From Jonesia quinghaiensis DSM 15701 (GTDB taxonomy: Bacteria; Actinomycetota; Actinomycetes; Actinomycetales; Cellulomonadaceae), in contig NZ_AUHN01000006.1 of assembly GCF_000423205.1 (NCBI RefSeq), positions 372,001-436,000 of the forward strand: a DNA stretch of 64,000 nt. Reading direction: 5' to 3'. Position numbers and translations under genes: made by a program. The notes under the pieces are model-generated. The model worked only from the letters and a program-made list of their open reading frames with translations. It did not search any database and had not been told where the DNA came from. Positions within the stretch are counted from its first letter, which is position 1; each line of letters starts with the position of its first letter. Below, one piece after another: positions 28,211-37,500 of this stretch.

Positions 28211-28444
28211 GTGCGTTTGCGTGATTTTTGGCTTCTTGTTGATGAGGTTTTCGATCCCCGATACGGCCGTACCTTGGTAGCAGACCAGGTTCTGTCGGTT
28301 TTGGGCGACCGTACCGCAGCTCAAGCCCTTGACGATGGAGTTGAGCCACGTCATGTGTGGCATGCACTGTGTGATGCGATGGATATTCCCGATGCTCGGC
28401 GATGGGGCAAAGACCGCTACCGGCAGGCGCCGCCTCGCCCATAA
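28211..28444 (+). CDS. DUF3046 family protein
   Basis: A 77-residue protein of unknown function with the family pattern RLRDFWLLVDEVFDPRYGRT, ADQVLSVLGDRTAAQALDDG and VWHALCDAMDIPDARR. It looks all-helical and soluble. DUF3046 genes sit just upstream of recA across actinobacteria, which suggests, but does not show, a link to recombination. GTG 28211 is chosen from the family N-terminus; AGGGGA is immediately before it, too close for a normal ribosome site. Confidence 0.85.
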   Translation: MRLRDFWLLVDEVFDPRYGRTLVADQVLSVLGDRTAAQALDDGVEPRHVWHALCDAMDIPDARRWGKDRYRQAPPRP

Positions 28445-28489
28445 CGTGTGAGAGTTGCCTCGTGAGATCATGACGCGGCAACGACGCAT

Positions 28490-28513
28490 TCGAACAAGTG
28501 TTCGTAGTACAGT
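28490..28513 (+). promoter_or_regulatory. LexA (SOS) box and -10 of recA
   Basis: TCGAACAAGTGTTCGT (28490-28505) matches the actinobacterial SOS box TCGAAC-N4-GTTCGA at all but the last base. TACAGT (28508-28513), a TANNNT -10, begins two bases later, so bound LexA would cover the promoter. The predicted leader before recA is about 190 bases. Confidence 0.85.
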
Positions 28514-28712
28514 GGGTTGAGACTGGTTGTCCACATCGAGTTATCGATCTGGTTTTCGTGACCTCTTCCACAGGTTCTCTGTAAGTTCGTGGGGATGTCA
28601 GAGGGGATCGATATGCTCGGTGAAACGTTCGTTGCCTCACCTATGTTGAGTGTGATGACATAACATCCTCGAACCTTGGATGAGGTTCACAACGAAGAAT
28701 GGATTCTCCCAC

Positions 28713-29804
28713 ATGGCAGTTTCACCAGACCGCGAGAAGGCACTGGAAGCCGCACTCGGCCAGATCGACCGACAATTCGGTAAAGGCTCGATCATGCGTC
28801 TCGGAGATGACAATCGGCAAAAGGTTGAGGTTGTCCCCACAGGGTCAATTGCTTTGGACGTGGCTCTAGGTATAGGTGGACTTCCACGCGGTCGCATCGT
28901 TGAGGTGTACGGCCCAGAATCCTCCGGTAAAACAACTGTTGCACTCCATGCTGTTGCCAATGCGCAACGCAATGGCGGCATCGCGGCATTCATCGACGCA
29001 GAACACGCCCTTGACCCCGAATATGCCAAGAAGTTGGGTGTCGACACCGATGCGCTTCTTGTGTCACAGCCAGACACCGGTGAACAAGCGCTAGAGATCA
29101 CCGACATGCTTATTCGGTCCGGTGCTATTGACTTGATCGTCGTTGACTCTGTTGCTGCGCTGGTCCCTAAGGCGGAAATTGAAGGTGAAATGGGAGACTC
29201 GCACGTTGGTCTCCAAGCGCGTTTGATGTCTCAGGCTCTGCGGAAAATCACCGGCGCTCTGTCAACGACAGGAACCACGGCGATTTTCATTAACCAGTTG
29301 CGTGAGAAAATTGGGGTGTTCTTCGGCTCTCCAGAAACAACCACCGGTGGTAAGGCGTTGAAGTTCTACGCCTCAGTGCGCTTAGACATTCGCCGTATCG
29401 AAACCCTCAAAGAAGGATCAGAACCGGTCGGTAACCGCACGCGTGTCAAAGTTGTGAAGAACAAGATGGCTCCTCCATTCAAACAAGCGGAGTTTGACAT
29501 CCTTTACGGGGTGGGAATCTCACGTGAAGGTGGCCTGATCGACATGGGAGTGGAACACGGATTTGTTCGGAAATCTGGGTCGTGGTTCACCTACGAGGGA
29601 GACCAACTTGGCCAAGGGAAGGAAAACGCGCGCAAGTTCCTTCGCGACAATCCTCAACTCGCTGCGGAAATTGAACGCAGGATCAAAGAAAAGTTGGGCA
29701 TCATTCCTCCCACTGAGTCCCCTGACGATGCTCAAGGCGCACCGGTTGCAACTCCACCAGCAACTCCACCAGTGAAGAAAACGGCAGAGAGCAAGAAAAA
29801 GTAG
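28713..29804 (+). CDS. recA: Recombinase RecA
   Basis: RecA forms the strand-exchange filament and acts as co-protease for LexA. The 363-residue product has Walker [10 protein letters not shown] (about 66-74), DAEHALDP, Walker [11 protein letters not shown], the L2 loop region GSPETTTGG, and a Pro/Thr/Lys tail. There is no intein. ATG 28713 is chosen over the in-frame ATG at 28680 because [15 protein letters not shown] is the family N-terminus. Upstream control is the SOS box; recX follows 6 bases after the stop. Confidence 0.98.
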   Translation: MAVSPDREKALEAALGQIDRQFGKGSIMRLGDDNRQKVEVVPTGSIALDVALGIGGLPRGRIVEVYGPESSGKTTVALHAVANAQRNGGIAAFIDAEHALDPEYAKKLGVDTDALLVSQPDTGEQALEITDMLIRSGAIDLIVVDSVAALVPKAEIEGEMGDSHVGLQARLMSQALRKITGALSTTGTTAIFINQLREKIGVFFGSPETTTGGKALKFYASVRLDIRRIETLKEGSEPVGNRTRVKVVKNKMAPPFKQAEFDILYGVGISREGGLIDMGVEHGFVRKSGSWFTYEGDQLGQGKENARKFLRDNPQLAAEIERRIKEKLGIIPPTESPDDAQGAPVATPPATPPVKKTAESKKK

Positions 29805-29810
29805 CCTCAA

Positions 29811-30359
29811 GTGCCCACCGTTGACTATGACGACCTCGATATTCCTGAGGAGTCACGACTACGCGTCGATCCTGATCTAGAACGCGCCCGCTCCGTGGCC
29901 TTGCGCATCCTCAGCGCAGGGCCACGCAGTAGAGCGGATTTGACGGAACGGCTGAGAGGCCGTGACATCAACGAGGAGGTCATCTTTGAACTTCTTGAGG
30001 GTTTTGAACGCGTTGGGCTCATTGACGATACTGAGTACGCGAAAGCAGTAGCACGTACCCGATTTGCTGAACGCGGGCGCGCGCGTCGTGCGATAGCGCA
30101 AGAACTCTCCCGCAAGCAACTCTCTGATGAAGATATTGCTGACGCAGTTTCGCAAATCAGTGATGAAGCAGAGTATTCAACCGCGCTTGAACTAGCCCGT
30201 AAACGACTAGCCCGCGACTCATCGGGGGACATCACCGCTCGTAAAAGACGGGTCGCGGGTTATTTGGGGCGTCGTGGATATTCACCCGGTGTGGTCATGT
30301 CTTGTATTTCTACGGCACTTGCTGAAGAACAGAACGCCGATTCTCACCGTCACGCTTGA
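29811..30359 (+). CDS. recX: RecA regulatory protein RecX
   Basis: RecX caps and dismantles RecA filaments. The 182-residue product contains the three-helix repeats typical of the family: LRILSAGPRSRADLTERLR, VGLIDDTEYAKAVARTRF and RGRARRAIAQELSRK. It begins with GTG six bases after recA, so it follows recA transcription and shares its SOS control. Acidic N-terminal 25 residues are family-typical for actinobacteria. Confidence 0.95.
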   Translation: MPTVDYDDLDIPEESRLRVDPDLERARSVALRILSAGPRSRADLTERLRGRDINEEVIFELLEGFERVGLIDDTEYAKAVARTRFAERGRARRAIAQELSRKQLSDEDIADAVSQISDEAEYSTALELARKRLARDSSGDITARKRRVAGYLGRRGYSPGVVMSCISTALAEEQNADSHRHA

Positions 30360-30469
30360 CGCGCAACTTTCTGCTTTTCCTCTTTCGTCCGATCTGTATT
30401 ACGGTTAGATCACGAAGCTCCGACGAGGGCGCTTCAACTTAACCTGACCTGTGAAAAGACAAAGAGACT

Positions 30470-31915
30470 ATGACCTTGAACGAGTCGGGGTTCATTGTCG
30501 CGACACTCCTTATTGCTCTGATAGCGCTGCTGCTAGTCATCGCTGCCCGCAGAGACGCACGAGTTGTTCGTGACAATGCCCGCAGAGACGCAGAAAAACT
30601 CCTCGCTCACACTGAGCGACGCGACGATGAGTCGCGGCAGCGCGCTCAAGAGCTCACAGATCGAGAAAACAGGCTGGTCGTACAGGAACGATCACTTGCT
30701 GACAGCCACCGAGAACTTGCGGAACAACAGGAAACTATCCGCAGGGACCGAGACGAACTAGACCAGCGACTCGCGCAGGAACTCGCACGTATTGCCGAGA
30801 TGAGCGTTGAGCAAGCAACAGCGGAACTCCGAGATCGTGTGGCCCGGGACAACGAAGCCTATGTCCGCTCGACCTTGCGCGACAGAGAAGTTGTTGTCAA
30901 ACAACAATCAACCCAAACGTCACAGCGCATTCTCGCTGATGCAATGAGCCGCATCGCCGTTGCTGCAACCTCCCGCCTCACCCAAGAGGCAGTGGAACTG
31001 CCGTCAGCAGATTTCCGTGGTCGGATCATCGGAAAAGAAGGCCGTAACATTCGCACCTTTGAAGCGGTGACCGGCGTTGACGTGATTCTTGACGACGATT
31101 CCTCCAGTGTCGTGCTGTCTTCCTTTGATGCAGAACGCCGGGATGTTGCGGTGACAGCGATGAAGGAACTCATAGCTGATGGGCGCATCCACCCAGGCCG
31201 GATTGAAGAAGTCGTCCACGACGCTCGTGAATCAATGACCCCTCGCACAGTGGCTGCAGGCTATGACGCAGTGAAAGAATCAGGGGTAGGAACACTGTCG
31301 CCTGAACTTGTCGCGCAACTGGGGCGCCTGAGATTTCGCACCTCATATTCCCAAAATGTTTTGGACCACTGCGTTGAGACAGCGCTCATTGCAGGGCTGC
31401 TCGCTGAGGAATTAGGGGCTGATGGAGCACTGGCCCGTCGCGCTGGACTACTGCACGACATTGGAAAAATTCTCACTCCTGCACAGCAAGGATCACACGC
31501 TCGCTTAGGTGCTCAGCTCGTTCTTGAGCTTGGTGAGAGTGAAGACGTTGCACACTGCGTCCGCGCGCACCATGGTGAAGAGGATTTCCGAAGCGTGGAA
31601 GCAGTCCTGGTTCAGATTGCGGACTCCATTTCTGCAGCCCGTCCCGGCGCTCGTCGAGATGATGTGACAAGTTACGTAGAACGTATCACCCAGTTAGAAG
31701 CGCTCGTGGCGCAACGAACAGGTGTGAATCAGGTATACGCAGTATCGTCAGGGCACGAAATGCGTGTGATTGTTGATCCAGGAGCAATTGACGACGAAGA
31801 CCTACCCACGCTTGCCCAAGAGATCGCTAGTCAGGTGCAACAACACACCACCTTTCCCGGTGAGGTTGTCATCACGGTGATCCGAGAAACGCGTTCTTCG
31901 TCGCGGGCTGGATAG
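30470..31915 (+). CDS. rny: Ribonuclease Y
   Basis: RNase Y is a membrane-anchored endoribonuclease that starts mRNA decay. The 481-residue product has one N-terminal transmembrane segment (about 7-27), a long charged coiled coil (about 28-165), a KH domain with GRIIGKEGRNIR (about 184-195), and an HD domain with LLHDIGK for metal binding. It is a little shorter than the 520 residues usual in Firmicutes because of a shorter coiled coil. TACGGT and TTAGAT hexamers at 30400-30410 are candidate -10s. It lies apart from recX by 110 bases. Confidence 0.93.
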   Translation: MTLNESGFIVATLLIALIALLLVIAARRDARVVRDNARRDAEKLLAHTERRDDESRQRAQELTDRENRLVVQERSLADSHRELAEQQETIRRDRDELDQRLAQELARIAEMSVEQATAELRDRVARDNEAYVRSTLRDREVVVKQQSTQTSQRILADAMSRIAVAATSRLTQEAVELPSADFRGRIIGKEGRNIRTFEAVTGVDVILDDDSSSVVLSSFDAERRDVAVTAMKELIADGRIHPGRIEEVVHDARESMTPRTVAAGYDAVKESGVGTLSPELVAQLGRLRFRTSYSQNVLDHCVETALIAGLLAEELGADGALARRAGLLHDIGKILTPAQQGSHARLGAQLVLELGESEDVAHCVRAHHGEEDFRSVEAVLVQIADSISAARPGARRDDVTSYVERITQLEALVAQRTGVNQVYAVSSGHEMRVIVDPGAIDDEDLPTLAQEIASQVQQHTTFPGEVVITVIRETRSSSRAG

Positions 31916-32081
31916 TTCCTCGCAGGTGCTCGCCCCGAAAGGCCCATCGCGCCGTTGGGAGCAACGGGCAATGTGAGCGATAACTCGTCGCATTATCATG
32001 CGTGGAATTCGCCGCAGCGCGTATCAACCACCTATTCTGACAATCAGACCTAACCCCTCTAACGCTGAGAGCACTTCCACT

Positions 32082-33701
32082 GTGAGCATCGACCACTTCA
32101 CTGCCGAACACCGCGACCAAGCATCTGCACGGACCTATACGGTTCGTACACTGGGCTGCCAAATGAATGTTCACGATTCGGAGCACATGGCCGGCATGCT
32201 TGAGGATGCGGGGTACGTGAAAGCTCCCGCCGACCAAGAAGCCGCTGGGGTGGCTGACATCGTCGTGATCAACACATGCGCAGTGCGGGAAAATGCTTCA
32301 AACAAGCTTTACGGCCAGTTGGGGCAGCTTGCGTCAGTGAAGCGCGCCCGCCCAGGAATGCAGATCGCGGTCGGCGGATGCTTGGCGCAAAAAGACCGTG
32401 GAGTCATTGTCGAAAAAGCGCCTTGGGTCGACGTGGTCTTTGGTACGCACAATCTTGATGCGCTGCCTGTATTACTAGAACGTGCACGCCACAATGAAGA
32501 CGCCCAAGTTGAAATTGCGGAGTCTTTGCAAGTATTCCCCTCCACACTTCCCACTAAACGTGAGTCGGTATACGCCGGGTGGGTGTCGATTTCTGTGGGA
32601 TGCAACAACACCTGCACCTTCTGCATCGTGCCTCATCTTCGTGGCAAAGAACGTGACCGTCGGCCAGGTCAAATCCTCGCTGAAGTTCAAGCGCTTGTTG
32701 ACGCCGGTGCAGTAGAGGTGACGCTACTTGGCCAAAACGTCAACAGTTACGGTGTGGAGTTTGGTGACCGTGGCGCGTTTGCCAAACTACTGCGAGCATG
32801 CGGAGAAATTGAAGGGCTTGAGCGTGTTCGATTCACGTCTCCTCACCCCGCGGCCTTCACTGACGATGTCATTGAAGCGATGGCGCAAACCCCGAATGTT
32901 ATGCCTTCCCTGCACATGCCATTGCAGTCCGGTTCTGATCGGATACTACGGGCGATGCGCCGTTCCTACAGGTCAGCTAAGTTCCTGGGAATCCTTGACC
33001 GAGTGCGCGAACTCATGCCAGACGCAGCCATCACCACAGACATCATTGTGGGGTTCCCTGGAGAAACGGAAGAGGACTTCCAAGAAACAATGCGAGTTGT
33101 TGAAGAGTCACGGTTCAGTTCAGCCTATACTTTCCAATATTCTCCGCGCCCAGGAACAGTGGCTGCCGATCTTCCTGATCAGTTGCCAAAAGAGGTCGTG
33201 CAAGAACGCTACGTTCGCTTGCTCGCTTTGCAAGAAAAGGTCAGTGCTGAAGAAGCCCAACGTTGTGTGGGACGCACAGTGGAAGTGCTTGTTGCAGAAA
33301 GTGACGGGCGTAAAGATGACCACACACAACGATTGACCGGCAGGGCACAGGATAACCGTCTCGTGCACTTTGCATTACCCGAGTCAGTGGGAGACGTCAG
33401 TGCAGCGGTCGTTGATTCATCAGACCCGCGACTCCTTGATGAGGTGCCAACAGACCTCCCGCGCCCCGGCGACATGGTGAGCGTGGATGTTACTCGTGGT
33501 GCTCCGTTTTATCTGGTTGCAGATTCAGCAACACAACCTACGGGTACGTACGCTGTGCGTCGCACTCGCGCCGGTGACGCCTGGGCGAAACGTGAGAAAA
33601 CCCGATTGGGAATTATTGCAGAAGAGCACAGTCATGGTGGGGGAGCAGCCACGGCGCCAGGCGGCGGCGTCATGCTGGGAATGCCGACGCTGCGAGGGTA
33701 G
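32082..33701 (+). CDS. miaB: tRNA-2-methylthio-N6-dimethylallyladenosine synthase
   Basis: MiaB is a radical-SAM methylthiotransferase acting at A37 after MiaA. The product (539 residues from GTG 32082) has the N-terminal UPF0004 cluster cysteines (LGCQMNV, NTCAVRE, GGCLAQ), the radical-SAM motif CNNTCTFC, and a C-terminal TRAM domain ([10 protein letters not shown]), followed by a Gly/Ala-rich extension of about 60 residues. A longer frame opens at ATG 31998, but its extra 28 residues look unrelated to the family. The GAGAG near 32067 is a weak ribosome site, so the start is uncertain. Confidence 0.95.
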   Translation: MSIDHFTAEHRDQASARTYTVRTLGCQMNVHDSEHMAGMLEDAGYVKAPADQEAAGVADIVVINTCAVRENASNKLYGQLGQLASVKRARPGMQIAVGGCLAQKDRGVIVEKAPWVDVVFGTHNLDALPVLLERARHNEDAQVEIAESLQVFPSTLPTKRESVYAGWVSISVGCNNTCTFCIVPHLRGKERDRRPGQILAEVQALVDAGAVEVTLLGQNVNSYGVEFGDRGAFAKLLRACGEIEGLERVRFTSPHPAAFTDDVIEAMAQTPNVMPSLHMPLQSGSDRILRAMRRSYRSAKFLGILDRVRELMPDAAITTDIIVGFPGETEEDFQETMRVVEESRFSSAYTFQYSPRPGTVAADLPDQLPKEVVQERYVRLLALQEKVSAEEAQRCVGRTVEVLVAESDGRKDDHTQRLTGRAQDNRLVHFALPESVGDVSAAVVDSSDPRLLDEVPTDLPRPGDMVSVDVTRGAPFYLVADSATQPTGTYAVRRTRAGDAWAKREKTRLGIIAEEHSHGGGAATAPGGGVMLGMPTLRG

Positions 33702-33710
33702 TGCGCCTCT

Positions 33711-34226
33711 CTACCGGTCTGTGTCTTCAGGGTTTTCGGGGTGCACAACCAGTTCTATGGTGTGATGAAACTGCGCGGCTGTTTGGAGAGAAGTCTCAAC
33801 AAAGTAGGTGAGTTGTTCACCGGTGGCGCCATCTGAGAAGTCGTGGGTGGTCTCGGTGTATGCCGCGTATGCTTCAGGTGATTCAGCTCGCAAAAACGCT
33901 TTGGGCCACAAACGATCACGGTTCCAGTCGTTGACAGCCTGCCCAGCCAGAGCTAAACCGTTCTCTCCAATGCCTCGGTGCCAACGGGACCGAATTTGGA
34001 GAAACTCGCTATCAGCGCCTAAGAAGAGAAACCACACCATATTGCCATCCCACACACCATAAATATCTCCATCAACATCGCGGGAGTATTTGTAATGTGC
34101 AGCTGTCAGGACTGCTTCTAGGCGTTCTCGAGTGACAGGGGTAGGGGGCACAGGTAATTCTTGAGTTCCCGCCTGCTGTGCAGAGGCTGGGGAGAAAAAG
34201 CTGCGAAGAGTGTGAAGAATCGTCAT
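33711..34226 (-). CDS. YbjN domain protein, second of a tandem pair
   Basis: A 171-residue YbjN-fold protein (type III secretion chaperone-like family) of unknown role. Core features: TRERLEAVLTAAHYKYSRD, GDIYGVWDGNMVWFLFLG, IRSRWHRGIG and an aromatic C-terminal helix. It overlaps the upstream paralogue by four bases and is convergent with miaB, 9 bases apart. Similarity in layout (WDGNMVWF / QDSRIFYM, VNDWNRDRLWPKAF / CNDWNTTKIWPKAY) indicates duplication. Confidence 0.85.
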   Translation of the reverse strand: MTILHTLRSFFSPASAQQAGTQELPVPPTPVTRERLEAVLTAAHYKYSRDVDGDIYGVWDGNMVWFLFLGADSEFLQIRSRWHRGIGENGLALAGQAVNDWNRDRLWPKAFLRAESPEAYAAYTETTHDFSDGATGEQLTYFVETSLQTAAQFHHTIELVVHPENPEDTDR

Positions 34227-34777
34227 CGGCGTGCCATTGCGGTGTCGGGTATGTAGCGATCAAGTTCATCGAACAGTTGTGCCGTGGTGTGTAGGCCACA
34301 GGCGATGGTTGTCCCTAGCTGAGCTGCTGTGGCACCATGCTCAAAATCGTGGGTGACTTCGCCGTATACCTGGACGATGCCATCATCGCGCACGCGATAG
34401 TAGGCTTTTGGCCAGATTTTCGTGGTGTTCCAGTCATTGCAGAAAACTCTGATTTGTTCAGCGCGCTCAATAGTTGCTTGGCGATTCCAGCGGCCACGAA
34501 CCTGTAATACCTCATTGGACTGACCAAAAGTCAGCATGTAAAAGATGCGCGAATCCTGAATCGCTCCGACATCACCGTCGGAATCAATGAAGTGTGGCAT
34601 GTTTTGTTGAGTTAACCACTCAACGATGCGGTCCCGTGATAGCGGTGTGGGAATCTCAGGCTGGGTTGGATCAGTGACGCCCGCCCGATGGCTCTCGTTC
34701 GGTAGGCGCCGGGTTATTTCCCGTCGCGCTGAGTGAGTAATCCGGGAACGCAAGGTGCGCCAATCGATGCTGCCCAT
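34223..34777 (-). CDS. YbjN domain protein, first of a tandem pair
   Basis: A 184-residue YbjN-family protein. About 45 basic residues precede the domain, which runs from LSRDRIVEWLTQQNM to the end. The shared motif NDW-N-WPKA/Y and the following GEVTHDFEHGATAAQL (paralogue: TTHDFSDGATGEQL) mark it as a close paralogue of the next gene. Start at 34777 is 23 bases from the divergent LigB-like gene. No known partner; adjacency to miaB/miaA is recurrent in actinobacteria. Confidence 0.85.
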   Translation of the reverse strand: MGSIDWRTLRSRITHSARREITRRLPNESHRAGVTDPTQPEIPTPLSRDRIVEWLTQQNMPHFIDSDGDVGAIQDSRIFYMLTFGQSNEVLQVRGRWNRQATIERAEQIRVFCNDWNTTKIWPKAYYRVRDDGIVQVYGEVTHDFEHGATAAQLGTTIACGLHTTAQLFDELDRYIPDTAMARR

Positions 34778-34800
34778 AGACCAAGGGTACCCGGTGATCG

Positions 34801-35544
34801 GTGTTACGCCGTCACTGTATGGTGCGTGGAGCCACCAGTGCTACGGTGTTCCACGTGATAGGTGACATCATCAGCATTGACGTGCCCCCACTACTTCTTC
34901 CCGGTGTGGGTGGGACGCGTGACCCACTGCGTGAGTACCGAGCAGCGGTCGTGAAACAGCTCCTCGAGGTGACAGCAGATAAACATGTGCTTCTCATCGC
35001 AGAGCCCCCTTTAGTCGGTATCCGTCCCGCACCAACGGTAGCGGCGCCTTCAGAGCACCTGCAGTGGGCGGATCAGCACGCTTTCCTCAACGCGCCATGG
35101 CATGCGCTGTACGGAACCCTTGGTATGGACCTCGCATCGCCGGCGTTGACCGATGCTGCGGCGCATCTGCCACCTGCTGATAGCGCACGTCTTAGTGAAG
35201 GTCTCGAGCTGCCACGTTCTTTAGGTTCAGAGATACTTCGTTTTCTTCTCGCGACAGCCTTTACGCAGAACCAGTTACTCAATGTCCAAGACGCTACGGG
35301 TGTGCCGTCGTTCGCTGCAACAGTGTCGACGAGCATCGGGCCGCCCCGCGAAGGCTCGAGTCTGCCATCGCCGCTTGTTGTTCTCATCGCGCGACACACA
35401 CTCAGCGCGCACGCTGATGGCCTAGCCCCAAGCACAGAACACTACGAACACGACATCCACGATTGGTTGTCCACGCTAGATAAGAAAGCTTGGCGTATCA
35501 CAACGATGACCGCGCCGTTACCTGCAGGGTTAGCTCATGTCTAA
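34801..35544 (+). CDS. LigB-like (class III extradiol dioxygenase subunit B-like) protein
   Basis: A 247-residue protein resembling the LigB fold that actinobacteria encode next to miaA. Seen: the N-terminal SIDVPPLLLPGVGGTRDPLR, a HVLLIAEPP strand, and C-terminal PLVVLIARHTLSAHADG. The metal-binding His set of true extradiol dioxygenases is not evident, so catalysis is doubtful. GTG 34801 is the first start; ATG 34819 is an alternative. It overlaps miaA by 8 bases and so heads the miaA-dapF operon. Confidence 0.75.
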   Translation: MLRRHCMVRGATSATVFHVIGDIISIDVPPLLLPGVGGTRDPLREYRAAVVKQLLEVTADKHVLLIAEPPLVGIRPAPTVAAPSEHLQWADQHAFLNAPWHALYGTLGMDLASPALTDAAAHLPPADSARLSEGLELPRSLGSEILRFLLATAFTQNQLLNVQDATGVPSFAATVSTSIGPPREGSSLPSPLVVLIARHTLSAHADGLAPSTEHYEHDIHDWLSTLDKKAWRITTMTAPLPAGLAHV

Positions 35545-36535
35545 GCAACCAGAGGTCACAGGAGAATCTCCGCTGCCATTGATCGTGATTGTTGGGCCAA
35601 CAGCCACGGGAAAGTCAGACCTGGCGGTGTCTGTTGCACAAGCGCTTGGCGGCCCAGAGCACGCGGAAATCATCAACGCCGATGCTTATCAGCTCTATGC
35701 TGGAATGGATATTGGGACGGCAAAGATCACGTCGGAGGAACAACGTGGGATTCGCCATCACCTCCTTGACATCCTCGACATCAGCGAAGACACCAGCGTT
35801 GCCCACTACCAAACGCTTGCTTACCAAGCGATGGCAGATATTAATAGCCGTGGGCGCAGAGCCATCTTGGTGGGAGGTTCAGGCCTCTACATTCGAGCCG
35901 CCACCGATGATATGCAATTCCCAGGCACAGACCCAGCTGTGCGCACTGCGTTGGAAGATGAAGAACGCCTTCATGGCACAGCGCCCCTCGCTCAGCGGCT
36001 CAGTGAGCTTGACCCCGATGCAGCCGAACGCATCGGTCCGCATAACACCCGGAGAATCATCCGAGCCCTTGAAGTGATCACTCTGACGGGCAAACCGTTT
36101 ACGGCTTTCCTTCCCCGTGCCACAGCAGTCCGCCCTACGGTGACTCTTGGGTTGGACTGCCACCGAGAAACACTCGATCAACGCATCACGCTCCGAAGCG
36201 ACACGATGCGCGAACGCGGGTTAGTCCAAGAGGTTGCCACACTGGCAGAGCGCGGTTTCGGTCGCACCGCATCACGTGCAGTGGGATACGCAGAGATTCT
36301 GCGCCACCTCGCCGGGGAGATCACTCAGGATCAAGCTTTCACTGACATCGTGACAAACACCAGACGACTCACTCGCAAACAAATGGGATGGTTTGGCCGA
36401 GACTCCCGCACCACATGGTGTAACGCCCTCTCGCCAACACTCCTTGATGATGCACTAGCTGCGATTACTGCCGCAGACCACGGAGCGATCACCCCTCACG
36501 ACTCCACTCAAACGCGGCGTAGTCTGGGATCATGA
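35537..36535 (+). CDS. miaA: tRNA dimethylallyltransferase
   Basis: MiaA adds dimethylallyl to N6 of A37 in tRNAs reading U-initial codons, the substrate later used by MiaB. The 332-residue product has P-loop GPTATGKSDLAV, the catalytic region NADAYQLYAGMDIGTAK, GGSGLYIRA and RKQMGWFGRD (tRNA contact). It starts inside the LigB-like gene and overlaps dapF by ATGA. Confidence 0.97.
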   Translation: MSKQPEVTGESPLPLIVIVGPTATGKSDLAVSVAQALGGPEHAEIINADAYQLYAGMDIGTAKITSEEQRGIRHHLLDILDISEDTSVAHYQTLAYQAMADINSRGRRAILVGGSGLYIRAATDDMQFPGTDPAVRTALEDEERLHGTAPLAQRLSELDPDAAERIGPHNTRRIIRALEVITLTGKPFTAFLPRATAVRPTVTLGLDCHRETLDQRITLRSDTMRERGLVQEVATLAERGFGRTASRAVGYAEILRHLAGEITQDQAFTDIVTNTRRLTRKQMGWFGRDSRTTWCNALSPTLLDDALAAITAADHGAITPHDSTQTRRSLGS

Positions 36536-37470
36536 CTGTTTTGGCGTTTACCAAAGGGCACGGAACCCGCAACGATTTTGTCTTGCTAGACGACCGTGAC
36601 AACAAGCTCACGCTCACAGCTGACGACGTTGTAGCGCTCACCGACCGTCGCGCTGGAATCGGTGCAGACGGTGTGATCCGTTTAGTGGCCGCCCAAGACA
36701 GTGCTGAGGTTGCTGAACTCGTCACACAAGACCCACAAGTGACCTGGTTCATGGACTACCGGAACGCTGATGGGTCCATTGCGGCCATGTGTGGAAACGG
36801 TGTCCGAGTGTTCGCAGCTTTTCTCGAAGACCTTGGATTAGTGGAATTCACTGACCACACGCCATACCCCATTGCTACTCGGGCTGGAATCCGGACCATC
36901 ACCAAACACGGTGACTGGTATCAGGTGGGAATGGGGCCAGGGCGACTCATTTTCCCTGAGGCTGAACACAATGCACTTCGTGATTCCACCGTCTCCTTAG
37001 GGGGTCTTTCGGTCTCAGATGTGGAGCACCAGGAAGTTGCTGCGCGCCCTGCTCTCAGTATTTCCATGGGCAACCCCCACACGGTTGTTGCGTTGCCCAC
37101 ACTCGATGACCTTGAAGCGCTTGATCTCACCGTCACACCAATTGTTGACCCGACCCCACCACACGGAACAAACGTCGAATTTGTTGTCCCGCTCGGTGTT
37201 GGGTTGGATGATCAAGGAAACCACACGGGCACATTGGCTATGCGAGTGCACGAACGAGGTGTGGGGGAAACCCAATCGTGTGGAACTGGCGCATGCGCAG
37301 CTGCAGTTGCAGTCCATCGGTGGGGAGGCACAGACGCCCCAACAACCTGGAACGTTAACGTTCCAGGAGGGCGCGTCCGGGTAACAATCACTCCCGAAGA
37401 AGTGTTCCTTGCCGGACCAGCTGTCCTCATTGGGCATGGCACGGTCGACACCGACCAGCTCGGGCGTTAG
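36532..37470 (+). CDS. dapF: Diaminopimelate epimerase
   Basis: DapF converts LL- to meso-diaminopimelate by a two-cysteine mechanism. The 312-residue product has both active-site cysteines, in MCGNGVRVF and SCGTGACAAA, and the GNPHTVV loop. With DapA and DapB it provides meso-DAP, here most likely as a lysine precursor since MurE appears not to use DAP. Starts by ATGA overlap with miaA. Confidence 0.97.
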   Translation: MTVLAFTKGHGTRNDFVLLDDRDNKLTLTADDVVALTDRRAGIGADGVIRLVAAQDSAEVAELVTQDPQVTWFMDYRNADGSIAAMCGNGVRVFAAFLEDLGLVEFTDHTPYPIATRAGIRTITKHGDWYQVGMGPGRLIFPEAEHNALRDSTVSLGGLSVSDVEHQEVAARPALSISMGNPHTVVALPTLDDLEALDLTVTPIVDPTPPHGTNVEFVVPLGVGLDDQGNHTGTLAMRVHERGVGETQSCGTGACAAAVAVHRWGGTDAPTTWNVNVPGGRVRVTITPEEVFLAGPAVLIGHGTVDTDQLGR

Positions 37471-37482
37471 TTTCGTACTTAG

Positions 37483-37500
37483 CGGGGAATTACGACCCCG
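37483..37500. terminator. Short hairpin between convergent dapF and methyltransferase
   Basis: CGGGG/CCCCG arms (37483-37487, 37496-37500) with an 8-base loop cover the methyltransferase stop codon. Only 19 bases separate the two stops, so any terminator must overlap coding sequence. Confidence 0.4.

Noticed and set aside
28527-28535. TTGTCCACA, a DnaA-box sequence upstream of recA
   Set aside because: A single 9-mer is expected by chance about once in a window this size; another copy falls inside hflX. No cluster or AT-rich region suggests an origin.
32728-33336. 202-codon frame inside miaB
   Set aside because: Shadow of miaB, whose cysteine motifs and TRAM domain fix the true frame.
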